The position numbers were made by a program, and so were the translations under genes. From Paraburkholderia xenovorans LB400 (GTDB lineage Bacteria > Pseudomonadota > Gammaproteobacteria > Burkholderiales > Burkholderiaceae), in NCBI RefSeq assembly GCF_000013645.1, contig NC_007952.1:1054001-1118000 (forward strand): a stretch of DNA of 64,000 bases, given 5' to 3'. Below, in pieces: positions 55,313 to 64,000 of this stretch (positions are counted from its first letter, which is position 1; every line of letters begins with the position of its first letter). The notes beneath the pieces were generated by a model, which was given only the letters and a program-made list of their open reading frames with translations, ran no database searches and had not been told where the DNA came from.

Positions 55313-56277
55313 GAGTCCCATTCAATGACAAGGTGTGGGCAGGCCGTTCCGACGACGGCGAGGCCGGCGACACGCGGCGTGTTTTCAATCAGGTGACGCC
55401 GTTCGGTAGCGCGGTGCGGGTGCAGCACGATGCGCCGGTGATCGTGGGTTTCAGCTCCGATGAAGGCGTGCGCCGCAATCAAGGCCGGATCGGCGCGGCG
55501 CATGCACCGATGGAATTGCGCCGCGTGCTGGCAGGCTTGCCGGCCAAAACGGCAATGGTGGCGCTGGCCGACGCCGGCGATGTGGTGTGCGACGACGGCG
55601 ACCTCGAAGCCGCGCAGGCGGAACTGGCCGACGTGGTCAGCGAGGTGCTGGCGGGTGGCGGACGCCCGCTGGTGTTGGGCGGCGGTCATGAAGTCGCGTG
55701 GGGCACATATAGCGGTTTGCGGCTGCACCAGCAGCGTGAAGCCGAGAATGAAGCCACGCTGCTCATATCGCGCAAGCTGCTGATCATCAACTTCGACGCT
55801 CACTTCGATTTGCGTCAGAAGCGCCCCGCGAATTCCGGCACGCCGTTCGATCAGATCGCGCTTGACTGTGCGGAGCGAGGGGTGCCGTTCAATTATGCGT
55901 GCTTCGGCATCAGCGATCTCAGCAATACAGCCTCGCTGTTCGCCCATGCGGAGCGACTTGGCGTGCACTACGTGTTCGACGTCGATATGCAGGAAACGCA
56001 ATTGCCGCAGCGTCTGAATGAGCTTCAGAAGTTGCTGGACGCGGCGGACGACGTCTATCTGACGATCGATCTCGACGTGTTGCCGGCCGCCACGGCGCCG
56101 GGTGTCTCGGCGCCCGCTGCGCTGGGCGTACCGCTATCCGTGATCGAAGCGATGGTGCTGCGCGTGCGGGCTTCGGGCAAGCTGCGCGTGGCGGATATCG
56201 CGGAGTACAACCCAACGCTCGATCAGGACAGACGCACCGCGAGAGTTGCCGCGCGACTGGCGTACCGGTTGCTTTAA
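55309..56277 (+). CDS. hutG: Formimidoylglutamase (HutG-type, arginase superfamily)
   Basis: The product has 322 residues. Ureohydrolase metal motifs are GGGHE (about 124-128), NFDAHFD (161-167) and TIDLDVLPA (about 244-252). The overall form is HutG (EC 3.5.3.8), which splits N-formimino-L-glutamate to glutamate and formamide in histidine degradation; arginase or agmatinase is less likely given SSDEGVRRNQGRIGAAHAP. The ATG overlaps the ATPase stop. No other hut genes are in the window, so it may serve a transported intermediate. Confidence 0.8.
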   Translation: MRVPFNDKVWAGRSDDGEAGDTRRVFNQVTPFGSAVRVQHDAPVIVGFSSDEGVRRNQGRIGAAHAPMELRRVLAGLPAKTAMVALADAGDVVCDDGDLEAAQAELADVVSEVLAGGGRPLVLGGGHEVAWGTYSGLRLHQQREAENEATLLISRKLLIINFDAHFDLRQKRPANSGTPFDQIALDCAERGVPFNYACFGISDLSNTASLFAHAERLGVHYVFDVDMQETQLPQRLNELQKLLDAADDVYLTIDLDVLPAATAPGVSAPAALGVPLSVIEAMVLRVRASGKLRVADIAEYNPTLDQDRRTARVAARLAYRLL

Positions 56278-56354
56278 ATCCGGGACTCTCGAACCGCGGG
56301 GCGCATGCGGAAGACATCAATCGGCCCTTGGCCGACTCTTGCCTCACACCGTTC

Positions 56355-57275
56355 TCAAGGCCGGATCGCGTCGGTGCGAAGAATCGTCATCAAAGTCCGG
56401 GCGTTGCGTTGTCCCTGGTCTTCAAAGCAGTTGTTGAAAATGACATGCGTGCGTCCCGCGCGCGTCGCGATCGCGCGGATCGGCACAGCCAGTTCGGTCA
56501 ATTCCGCTTCGTCATAGTCGTAGTCGAAGCGGTCCGAGGCGCTCGCCGCGCCCGTCGCGCTCCATGTCTCTGTGTTGCGCCCATGCAGACGCACCATCGC
56601 CAGCGCGGGATGGGTTACTTCCCATACTGTATGCACGCGGTTGGTCACGTCCGGCGGGGCGTCGACGATCACATGCACGATGCCGCGCTCGCGCAGAAAG
56701 TCGATCGACCAGGCCGCATGCGCCTCGTCGAACCAGGACTGGTTGCGAAATTCAGCCGCCATCATGTAGCCCGCCATCCGCGCCCTGCATTCGTCGACCA
56801 GCGCGAGGCCGTCCGGCGCGCGCGTGATCCACGGCGCGAACTGGAACAGCACGGCGCCGAGGCGCCCGCTCAGGCGCAGCGGTTCGAGCGCCTCCCGGTA
56901 GCGCCGCCATAGTTCATCGCGGATCTCGGCGGGCATGTCGCGGTAGTAGACGTTCTTCTTGCGCGGGCCGGTAATGCCTTCCGGCAGCGCCATCGCAATG
57001 TCTTTCGGCAGCGCGTCGGGCGAGGTCTGATGGCCGGTAAATAGACGGAACGCCTTGAAGTTGAACGTGAAGCCCTCGGGCGTGCGTTCGGACCACAACT
57101 GCGCATTGCTCGCCGAAGGCATCGCGTAGTAAGCCGAGTCGACTTCGACCAGCGGGAACTGCGACGCGTAAAAGCGCAGGCGTGCTTCGGCGCTGCTGCT
57201 GCCGCGCGGATAAAAACGCTTGCAGGCAATCAGCGTTCTGTCGGTCCAGCCTGCGGTGCCGCATCGAATGTCCAT
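56355..57275 (-). CDS. DUF72 family protein (TIM-barrel)
   Basis: The product has 306 residues. DUF72 hallmarks are MDIRCGTAGWTD, FPLVEVDSAYYAMPS, FTFNFKAFRLFTGHQTSP, VLFQFAPW, AEFRNQSWFD and ALAMVRLHGRNTETW. The family (YecE-like) adopts a TIM-barrel fold, and its function is unknown. The ATG at 57275 is where homology begins. It is divergent from the DUF2252 gene. Confidence 0.85.
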   Translation of the reverse strand: MDIRCGTAGWTDRTLIACKRFYPRGSSSAEARLRFYASQFPLVEVDSAYYAMPSASNAQLWSERTPEGFTFNFKAFRLFTGHQTSPDALPKDIAMALPEGITGPRKKNVYYRDMPAEIRDELWRRYREALEPLRLSGRLGAVLFQFAPWITRAPDGLALVDECRARMAGYMMAAEFRNQSWFDEAHAAWSIDFLRERGIVHVIVDAPPDVTNRVHTVWEVTHPALAMVRLHGRNTETWSATGAASASDRFDYDYDEAELTELAVPIRAIATRAGRTHVIFNNCFEDQGQRNARTLMTILRTDAIRP

Positions 57276-57527
57276 CGGCGAGCTCGGGTGGAAGGTGTCG
57301 CGTCGGCGGGCCAGGACGCCACTTCGGTTACGCCGGTGAAGGTCCGGCAACGCGGACATGCGTCGCCCGCTCAGGGCAGCGACAATTGTAGGGCACAACG
57401 CCGGCCCGGTGGACGGATCACCGCAGGCCCGAATCCTGCTCATATCGCTTGTTCGCGTGCGCCACGGGGCGCATCGTGGGGCTCGGCACCACGCACAATT
57501 CGAACGTCGATCAACGCGGACCACACA

Positions 57528-58760
57528 ATGGCGAAGAAAAACCTCACACGAAACAAGCTGCCCAAACCGGACGCGCGCCAGGCGCTTCTGGTCACGCGCC
57601 GCAATGCCAGAATGGCGCGCTCGGCGCATGCGTATGTACGCGGCAATACCAGCAAGTTCTACGAATGGCTGGACGGCATTGAAGGCCATGCGTTACCGGA
57701 GGGGCCGGCCATCTGGATCTGCGGCGATTGCCACACCGGCAATCTCGGACCCGTGGCCGACGCGCAAGGGCGCGTCGAGATCCAGATCCGCGATCTCGAT
57801 CAGACCGTGATCGGCAATCCGGCCCATGACCTGATTCGCCTCGGCCTGTCGCTGGCGACAGCCGCGCGCGGGTCGGACCTGCCGGGCGTGACGACAGTCA
57901 GCATGATGGAAGCGCTGGCGGAGGGCTACGAACTCGCCTTCGACGAAGCGGCGGGCAACGCCGACATCCGCGCAGAAAAGCCCGAGGCGGTGCGGGTGGT
58001 CATGAAGGAAGCGGTGCGCCGGTCGTGGCGTCATCTGGCCGAGGAGCGTATCGAGGATCTCGAGCCGAGCATTCCGCTCGGCCCGCGCTTCTGGCCGCTG
58101 GCGAAGAGCGAGCGGCGCGAGATCGAATCGCTGTTCGAGAAGGGCTCGCTGGCGCGGCTCGCCACGGTGCTGCGCGGCGTCGGCGACGAGGCCGACGTGG
58201 AAGTGCTCGACGCCGCTTACTGGGTGAAAGGATGCAGCTCGCTCGGCCGGTTGCGCTATGCGGTACTGCTTGACATCGACGGCGCCGCGGCGGAAGGCGA
58301 TGACCTGTGCCTGATGGATATCAAGGAAGCCGTGCAGGCCGCCGCGCCGCGCTATGCCGGCGTGCGGATGCCGCGCGATAACGCCGAACGGGTGGTGGAG
58401 GGTGCGCGGCATCTGTCGCCGTCGCTCGGCGAGCGCATGCGGGCGGCGCGGCTCGCGGATCGCGCCGTCGTGATTCGTGAACTGCTGCCGCAGGACATGA
58501 AGCTGACCATCGAGCAACTGACCCGCGACGAGGCGACCAGGGCGGCGCGCTTCCTGGCGATGGTGGTTGGCCGGGCGCATGCGCGGCAAATGGATAGCGG
58601 CGAGCGCAAGGCCTGGCTCACCGAACTGCGCAGAAACCGTTCGAAGACCCTCGACGCGCCAGGGTGGCTATGGAAAGGCATCGTGGAACTGGTGAGCAGC
58701 CACGCCGCCGGCTATCTGGAACATTGCCGGCGATACGCGACCGGGCGCGACAGCGGCTGA
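57528..58760 (+). CDS. DUF2252 family protein (second copy)
   Basis: The product has 410 residues. It has WICGDCHTGNLGPVADAQG, IQIRDLDQTVIGNPAHDLIRLGLSLA and LLDIDGAAAEGDDLCLMDIKEA, the DUF2252 kinase-like signature. It differs clearly from the copy at 14322-15545, mainly in sharing the WICGD-H-N-G core. The ATG at 57528 is used; the upstream frame has no conserved residues. Function unknown. It is divergent from the DUF72 gene. Confidence 0.82.
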   Translation: MAKKNLTRNKLPKPDARQALLVTRRNARMARSAHAYVRGNTSKFYEWLDGIEGHALPEGPAIWICGDCHTGNLGPVADAQGRVEIQIRDLDQTVIGNPAHDLIRLGLSLATAARGSDLPGVTTVSMMEALAEGYELAFDEAAGNADIRAEKPEAVRVVMKEAVRRSWRHLAEERIEDLEPSIPLGPRFWPLAKSERREIESLFEKGSLARLATVLRGVGDEADVEVLDAAYWVKGCSSLGRLRYAVLLDIDGAAAEGDDLCLMDIKEAVQAAAPRYAGVRMPRDNAERVVEGARHLSPSLGERMRAARLADRAVVIRELLPQDMKLTIEQLTRDEATRAARFLAMVVGRAHARQMDSGERKAWLTELRRNRSKTLDAPGWLWKGIVELVSSHAAGYLEHCRRYATGRDSG

Positions 58761-58826
58761 CGCGTTGTGCTTCTGCCGGCGGCGCTCACCTGACCCAGGC
58801 CGCCGCCGGTGCCCCGCACGCGAACG

Positions 58827-61800
58827 TCAGTTCGACAACGACAGGTAAGGCGAAGTGAGCGGCGCGGGCGGGAACGGCTGCAAGCCTGTCTGCTTGCTGA
58901 AGCTATACCTCACATAAACCGCCGCGAGCCACTCCCGATATTCATAAGCATTGCCGAGCGAAGCGGTCGCGCCGAACGCGAGTTGCGGCGCCAGTTGATA
59001 TTCGCCCACCGCGCTGAGCGAATACGACACGCCCGTTTTGCTCTGCCCCGGATATACCGCGCCGCTATCCACGCCGGTGCCGACGAAACCCGCATTCGCC
59101 GCCGCCGAACTCTGGCGGTTGGAACCGTCGTTGAGCGGGAAGTAGTTCGACGAATCCTGGCGGTAGTGCTGCACGCCGATCGAGCCCTTCACGTCGTACG
59201 TGAACGCCCCGTTGCGGCCGGTCCATTCGACCGGCAGGTTCAGGATCACGTATTGTTGCGGGCTGAAATAGCCGCCCTGGCCATACGTGAAGTACGACAG
59301 GTTCTTGTCGTAGCGCATCAGCGTGGTATTCACGCCGACGGTGAGCGTCTGGTCGGCGTCTTTCAGCAGGCGCGTATAGACTCCGCCGCCGCCCTTGACG
59401 GCGGTATTGCCCGGCACGTTGGTGCCGTCGAAATACTGGAACGCCGCGTTCACATACAGGCCGCTCGTGCCGTCGTCCCATGCGAGGCTGCCGAGGCCGC
59501 CGTTCGAGGTGACGCCGCCCCATTCGAGGCCGGAGCCGGCGTCGCGCGCGCCGGCGTAGGACAGCAGACTGTCGGTCACCGCGCGCCGTGCAATGGCGAG
59601 CGAATACGACACCTTGTCGGTGATGCCACCGTTGTACTGCGCGCCGCCCACGATATTGGTCTCGCGGAAACCGATCGGCGTCACGCCGATATCGCCGCTG
59701 AGCTGGCGGCCTTCATAGCCGACTGAGAGGCCCACGCCGCTCGCCGTCTGGCTGCCATAGGTGTTGTTGCCCGCGATAGCCGCGGTTTCCGACGTGCTGT
59801 TCGACAGACCCGAGCCGAAGCGCGCGAGCGTGGAGACGTTGCCGGCGGCACTGCCGGCATCGAGCGTGACAGGCGTTGCCGTGACGACGACGTGGCCGTT
59901 GCCCGCCCTGATGCGCCCCTGGATCGGCGCTTCGATATCGGTGAGGTTGGACAGGCCGTCCTCGCCGCTGCGGTTGCGGAATACGATGCCGCCGGAGATC
60001 GAGCTCGACTGCTCGCGGTTGACCTGCGCCAGTTCTTCGGCGACGCCGAGCGTTTGCGCGCTTGCCACGTTCGACGGCGCATACGTGTTGCCGCCGCCGT
60101 TCGCGCCGGGTTGCGCCGGATAGTACGGTTGCGCATAACCGGTGGGCGGCTGCGGAATGTACGGCTGCTGTTGTGCGTAATAGCCCTGATACGAGCCTTG
60201 ATTCTCGTAGCCTTGCTGCTGCGGCGGATACGGTTGATAGGGTTGATAAGGTTGCTGCGGGTAGCCCTGCTGTTGCTGCTGCGCATACGCCGGCTGGCCG
60301 TAGTAAGCCTGCTGTTGCTGCGGATAGCCTTGCTGCTGCCCATACGGCGCCTGCGCATAGGCGGGCGCGTTGCGGCTGTTCTTCGACGCGCTTTGCTTTC
60401 TGCCGGCCGGACGTTTGGTGCTCGCGCCCGGTGCGCCGTACGGCTGCTGTTGCATCGAGCCGGCGTTGGTCTGCGCTTCGCGCGCGGCCGGCGACATCGG
60501 CCAGGGCGTGGCGGCATAGCCATCCGGCGCGCCGTATTGCGCCTGCTGCGGATAGGGCGCTTGCGCTTGCGGATAAGGCGCCTGCTGCGGATAAGCCGGG
60601 TTGTATTGCGGAGCCTGCTGCATCGGTGGCATCTGCGCCTGCGGTTGCATCGGCGGCTGGCCCTGGCCGGGATAAGGCTGCAACGGCGCGCCCGACTGGC
60701 TCGATCCGTAGGCTTCCTGACCATAGCCGCCCGAATCGGCGCCCTGACGCGGCGCGTTGTATGGAAGAGCGGCGGGCGCCCGGTTCGGCGCGTAAGGCTG
60801 CGCGGGCGCCGTATAAGGCGCGACGTAAGGCGCGGGTTGCGTAGGCGGCGGATAGTTCGGCACGGTCTGTGTCGGCAAGGAAGACTGCGAATACGGAAGC
60901 GAGGCGCGCGCGGCATTGTAGCTGCCGCCCGCAAGCGCGGCGTTGTCGGCGTCGGTCGGCGTGACCGTCGCGGTCTTGCCCTCGAAAGGATTGGTGCCCG
61001 GCAGCGGTGTCGCGCCGATCCGGCGCATCGCCACTTCCCAGCCGCGCGGCACGTTGCTCGCCGGGTTGCGCGGGGCGTTGGCCATCAGCGGCGTGTTGGC
61101 GGCCACGAGCGAGCGTTGCAGAAAAGTCGACGCGAGCGACAGCTTGCCTTCCGCGCGATACATGCGGCCAACCGTGGCGAGCACGCCCGGATCGCCTGGA
61201 GCCGCGTTCAAGGCCTGCGTGGCGAGCGACTCGGCGTAGCTGAACTGCTTCGCGCCGGCCGCGGCGGAAATCGTCGCCTGCAGCAGGCTCAGGTCGTCGG
61301 GCTTGCGTTGCAGCGCGACGCGATAGCTGGCCACCGCGTTGCGATCGTCGCCGGCGGTCGAATAGAGGCGGCCGAGCGCCGCTTGCAGATCGGGATTGTC
61401 GGGCATGGCCGCGAGCCACGGCGCGATCACGTCGTAGGCGCCGGCGAGGTCGCCGCGCTGACGCACCGCGTCGCACTGCTTGATGACGATGCCGAGATTC
61501 AGATTGCCGAAGTCGGTGCGCTGCTGCGGCGTCAATTGCATCGACGCGAGCCGGCGCATCACCATGCCGAGTTCGGCTTCCTGCTGAGTGGCGGACAGAA
61601 TGCCCGCGTATTGCAGCAGCAGATCGGTGTTGCCGGGCGCCGCGTTCATGGCGGCGCGCACGAGTCCGAGCGCGCGGTTCGGGTCGCCGGCCTGCTGGTA
61701 GGCGGCGGCGATCACGCCGATCAGTTCGGGACTGTTGCCCGCAACCGGCTCCGCCGCGTGCAGCGTGGCGAGCGCCTGTTGGGTCTGGCCGCTGCGCGCC

Positions 61801-63593
61801 ATCCGCGTGGCGAGGTCGGCTTGCTGGTGGACCCACAAGCGGTGTTGCAGGGTCGTCATCGCGTCGGTGCGCTGCGCGAGCGGAATGCGGTCCAGTTGCG
61901 CGAGACCCGTCGACCAGTCCTGCGTTTCCGCCGACAGCAACGCGCTCGCGTACAGCGCGTCGGTCATGTCGGGATGCGCGGCGAGCAGGCCGTCCATCAT
62001 GCTGCGCGCGTTGGCCACCGCGCCCTGGCGCACGTAGATGCGCGCGAGGTCCAGACGCAGCCACGGGTCGTCGGGCGTGTTCAGCAGCGCGTCTTCGAAG
62101 AGGCTGCGCGCACTGCCGAGATCGCCGCGCGCTTCGGCCGCGCGCGCCTGCGCCGCCTGTGCTTCGCCACGCAGACGGTTGATGCCGCCGGCCTTCGACT
62201 GCTGTTCGGCATTCAGCTGATTGGCGAACTGCAGCGCCTCGTCGCCGCGGCCTTGCGCGGCGAGCGCGCCGACCAGGCCGCGCACCGCGTCGGGATTGTC
62301 GGCCTGACGGCGCAGCGCCATCCGGTACGCCTGCTCGGCGCCGACCGGGTCGCCATTGGCGAGCAGCATTTCGCCGAGCAGGACCTGGGCGGTGACGTCG
62401 GACGGATTCAGCGCGATCGCGCGCTCGAACAGCGACTTCGCCTTCGCGAACTCGCCGTTGCTGCGCGCGCCGATCGCGTCGCTCGTATAGGTCCAGTAGG
62501 TCGCGCTGTCGAGCGCGGTTTTCCAGCGCGCCGGATTGCCGTTGCGCGACGCGCGCTCCAGATCGTTGCGGGCTTCGGCGAAACGCTCCTGCTTCAATGC
62601 GGCGATGCCCATGCCGCCGAGCGCGTCGGTGTCGTTCGGGCTGGTGGCCAGCACGGAGGAAAACTTCGCGCGCGCCGTTGCCACGTCGTTGCGATCGAGC
62701 GCGGCGAAGCCGTCGGCGATGGCGCGGCCGCGCGCATCGACGGCGGCGTTTTCCTGCGCGCGCGCGCGGGCCGTGCTGTCCTGCTGGACCATCGAATCGA
62801 AGCGCGCCTTGACCGCGGCGTCGTCCGTCGCGGTTTGCAGATAGGCCTGATAGAGCGCGGCGTCGGAGGGCCGCGCGTCCAGCCACAGGAGCGCCTGACG
62901 CCAGCTCTTTTTCGCCGACGCGCCCACCGTGCTGTCACCCGCGAGTTTTTGCAGCCGCGCGATGCCGTCGCGGCGCGTCACGTCGCGATAGGTCAGATGC
63001 TGTGCGTAAGCGAGGGCATAGCGCGGGTCGTCGGGGTTGTCGCGCGCGAGTTGCTCCAGTCCGCGGCGCGCCTGATCCCAGCCTTGCGGCGTGGCCGAGA
63101 GCGCCTGGTAGTACTCGAGCTGCAATTCGGGCGTGGCCGGTTTGCCGGTCAGCGCGCGCTGATATTCCTGCACCGCGCTCGCGCTCTGGCCGCTTTGCGC
63201 GAGCCGCCGCGCGTCGTTCACGCTCTGGTCGCGCAGGCTCGATTCGCCGAGGCGCCGGCCGAGTTCATCCAGATTCGGATAGTTCGGCGCGACCGCCTTC
63301 AGGCGTGCCAGATATTGCTGCGCGCCGGCGCCGTCTTTACGGTCGGCGAGCACCATGCCCATGCCGAAGAGCGCATCCGGTTGTTTGGGATCGATCCGCA
63401 GCACTTTCTGCCACGCCTGTTCGGCGAGGTCGCCGCGCTGATGCGATTGCCAGTACTTGCCCTGATCGATCAGCACGTTCAGCGGATCTTTCGAGGCCTG
63501 TGCCAACGCATCGGGCGACACCGTCGCCACGCAACAGACCGCCGTGAGACTCAGCGCGAGGCGCAATGACAACGCGAGGGCGCTCAATCGCAT
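58827..63593 (-). CDS. bcsC: Cellulose synthase subunit BcsC with long Q/P/Y-rich linker
   Basis: The product has 1588 residues. A signal peptide (to about 32) is followed by many TPR repeats (about 35-850; for example PLNVLIDQGKYWQSHQRGDLAEQAWQKVLRIDPKQPDALFGMG). A low-complexity Q/P/Y/A-rich stretch (about 880-1175) precedes the BCSC_C outer-membrane domain (about 1185-1588, with GYEGRQLSGDIGVTPIGF and VSYSLSAVGEYQLAPQLAFGATASLGNAYEYREWLAAVYVRYSF). BcsC exports the cellulose chain across the periplasm and outer membrane. GGAGAAA precedes the ATG at 63593. It overlaps the upstream bcsZ by 10 nt. The linker is far longer than the usual short TPR-barrel connection. Confidence 0.85.
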   Translation of the reverse strand: MRLSALALSLRLALSLTAVCCVATVSPDALAQASKDPLNVLIDQGKYWQSHQRGDLAEQAWQKVLRIDPKQPDALFGMGMVLADRKDGAGAQQYLARLKAVAPNYPNLDELGRRLGESSLRDQSVNDARRLAQSGQSASAVQEYQRALTGKPATPELQLEYYQALSATPQGWDQARRGLEQLARDNPDDPRYALAYAQHLTYRDVTRRDGIARLQKLAGDSTVGASAKKSWRQALLWLDARPSDAALYQAYLQTATDDAAVKARFDSMVQQDSTARARAQENAAVDARGRAIADGFAALDRNDVATARAKFSSVLATSPNDTDALGGMGIAALKQERFAEARNDLERASRNGNPARWKTALDSATYWTYTSDAIGARSNGEFAKAKSLFERAIALNPSDVTAQVLLGEMLLANGDPVGAEQAYRMALRRQADNPDAVRGLVGALAAQGRGDEALQFANQLNAEQQSKAGGINRLRGEAQAAQARAAEARGDLGSARSLFEDALLNTPDDPWLRLDLARIYVRQGAVANARSMMDGLLAAHPDMTDALYASALLSAETQDWSTGLAQLDRIPLAQRTDAMTTLQHRLWVHQQADLATRMARSGQTQQALATLHAAEPVAGNSPELIGVIAAAYQQAGDPNRALGLVRAAMNAAPGNTDLLLQYAGILSATQQEAELGMVMRRLASMQLTPQQRTDFGNLNLGIVIKQCDAVRQRGDLAGAYDVIAPWLAAMPDNPDLQAALGRLYSTAGDDRNAVASYRVALQRKPDDLSLLQATISAAAGAKQFSYAESLATQALNAAPGDPGVLATVGRMYRAEGKLSLASTFLQRSLVAANTPLMANAPRNPASNVPRGWEVAMRRIGATPLPGTNPFEGKTATVTPTDADNAALAGGSYNAARASLPYSQSSLPTQTVPNYPPPTQPAPYVAPYTAPAQPYAPNRAPAALPYNAPRQGADSGGYGQEAYGSSQSGAPLQPYPGQGQPPMQPQAQMPPMQQAPQYNPAYPQQAPYPQAQAPYPQQAQYGAPDGYAATPWPMSPAAREAQTNAGSMQQQPYGAPGASTKRPAGRKQSASKNSRNAPAYAQAPYGQQQGYPQQQQAYYGQPAYAQQQQQGYPQQPYQPYQPYPPQQQGYENQGSYQGYYAQQQPYIPQPPTGYAQPYYPAQPGANGGGNTYAPSNVASAQTLGVAEELAQVNREQSSSISGGIVFRNRSGEDGLSNLTDIEAPIQGRIRAGNGHVVVTATPVTLDAGSAAGNVSTLARFGSGLSNSTSETAAIAGNNTYGSQTASGVGLSVGYEGRQLSGDIGVTPIGFRETNIVGGAQYNGGITDKVSYSLAIARRAVTDSLLSYAGARDAGSGLEWGGVTSNGGLGSLAWDDGTSGLYVNAAFQYFDGTNVPGNTAVKGGGGVYTRLLKDADQTLTVGVNTTLMRYDKNLSYFTYGQGGYFSPQQYVILNLPVEWTGRNGAFTYDVKGSIGVQHYRQDSSNYFPLNDGSNRQSSAAANAGFVGTGVDSGAVYPGQSKTGVSYSLSAVGEYQLAPQLAFGATASLGNAYEYREWLAAVYVRYSFSKQTGLQPFPPAPLTSPYLSLSN

Positions 63594-64000
63594 GCATTTC
63601 TCCAGCTCGGCACGAGACGTCCGGCTTCGTCGAAACGATAGCGGCCGTCGATGAAACCCGTGCCGAACAAGCCCAGCACACGATCGTAGTAAACCGGTTC
63701 GCGGCCCGGCACGGCGGCGTCGAGCGCGGCCAGATGCGTGCGCGCGAGGCCGAGGCCGTGCTCGTCGCCGAGCGCCTTGAAATACGGCGCGAGCGCGCCC
63801 CAATAGCTGAGCGGCCCTTCGCCGCTGGCCGCGCCGGTGGTCGACGAGACCTTCTCCGGCGGAATGCCGGTTTGCGCGACGCGCGCGCGCATGCCGCCGA
63901 GCGCCGCGAGCCACGGTTTGGCGAGCGGATCGGCGGGCGAGGCGAGACCGGCCCACAGATAGACGCGGATCGCGTCGTAGCTGCCGGTGTCGCCGTTTTT
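63584..64000 (-). CDS. bcsZ: GH8 endoglucanase BcsZ, N-terminus beyond window
   Basis: The final 138 codons are present. GSYDAIRVYLWAGLASPADPLAKPWLAAL is the conserved GH8/BcsZ segment, followed by EPVYYDRVLGLFGTGFIDGRYRF and stop at 63584-63586. It cleaves beta-1,4-glucan in the periplasm during cellulose export. The gene continues off the right edge. Its stop lies within the first ten bases of bcsC, so the two are translationally coupled within a bcs operon. Confidence 0.85.
   Translation of the reverse strand, partial: KNGDTGSYDAIRVYLWAGLASPADPLAKPWLAALGGMRARVAQTGIPPEKVSSTTGAASGEGPLSYWGALAPYFKALGDEHGLGLARTHLAALDAAVPGREPVYYDRVLGLFGTGFIDGRYRFDEAGRLVPSWRNACD

Noticed and set aside
59892..63569. 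Very long plus-strand open frame (about 1,225 codons) opposite bcsC
   Set aside because: It is antisense to bcsC, is extremely Arg/Ala/Gly-rich, has no recognisable domain, and arises from GC-rich codon bias. The minus-strand frame has a signal peptide, TPRs and the BCSC_C domain.
63594..63956. Extension of bcsC upstream to an ATG near 63956
   Set aside because: The region is the end of bcsZ in another frame; the signal peptide and ribosome site fix the bcsC start at 63593.

Overview
The window is GC-rich (except one islet), densely coded, and reads like a beta-proteobacterial chromosome, most likely Burkholderiaceae (Paraburkholderia/Burkholderia type). That assignment is inference from family content: YceI pairs with cytochrome b561, an FtrA-type GlxA regulator, heavy-metal-type two-component systems, a BcsZ/BcsC cellulose cluster, and GC-rich codon use that opens long antisense frames. 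No rRNA, tRNA, CRISPR array or IS element was recognised.

Layout. 0-8.5 kb: a P-type cation ATPase with an overlapping AI-2E-type permease and an upstream FNR-like box, then Tim44-like and CBS proteins, an NhaR-like regulator and three small genes. 9-15.5 kb: a beta-propeller lipoprotein, a rhodanese protein beside an FtrA-like regulator, and DUF4239 and DUF2252 proteins. 15.7-22.7 kb: a sugar operon (GH1 beta-glucosidase, CUT1-type ABC importer, LacI regulator) with a perfect LacI-type operator palindrome in front. 22.8-28.9 kb: RIO kinase, SulP transporter, LysE exporter, and LysR/VOC genes. 29-37.4 kb: a complete RND efflux system followed by its probable two-component system; the kinase overlaps the convergent dinB. 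38.7-46.8 kb: two YceI proteins and cytochrome b561, a PAS-GGDEF cyclase, an ArsB/NhaD-type transporter, an EF-hand protein and a second two-component system. 47.1-48.1 kb: a PAP2-family membrane protein.

48.4-52.0 kb is an AT-rich islet and the most interesting part. A consensus-like promoter fires into a 130-nt segment bounded by an 11-bp perfect inverted repeat and packed with hairpins, three of them capped by UUCG. It is followed by a SLATT-like membrane protein and a reverse transcriptase with a YVDD active site. This looks like a retron-like or DRT-like anti-phage system with its own structured RNA. Beside it lie two broken GNAT acetyltransferase genes; one is interrupted by expansion of an octanucleotide repeat that creates an in-frame stop.

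52.2-56.3 kb: an IclR regulator, a polar amino-acid-type ABC importer whose ATPase gene has a one-base frameshift, and a HutG-like formimidoylglutamase, plausibly for uptake and use of a histidine-degradation intermediate. 56.3-64 kb: DUF72 and DUF2252 proteins, then bcsC, with a long Q/P/Y-rich linker, and the 3' end of bcsZ, which overlap by 10 nt.
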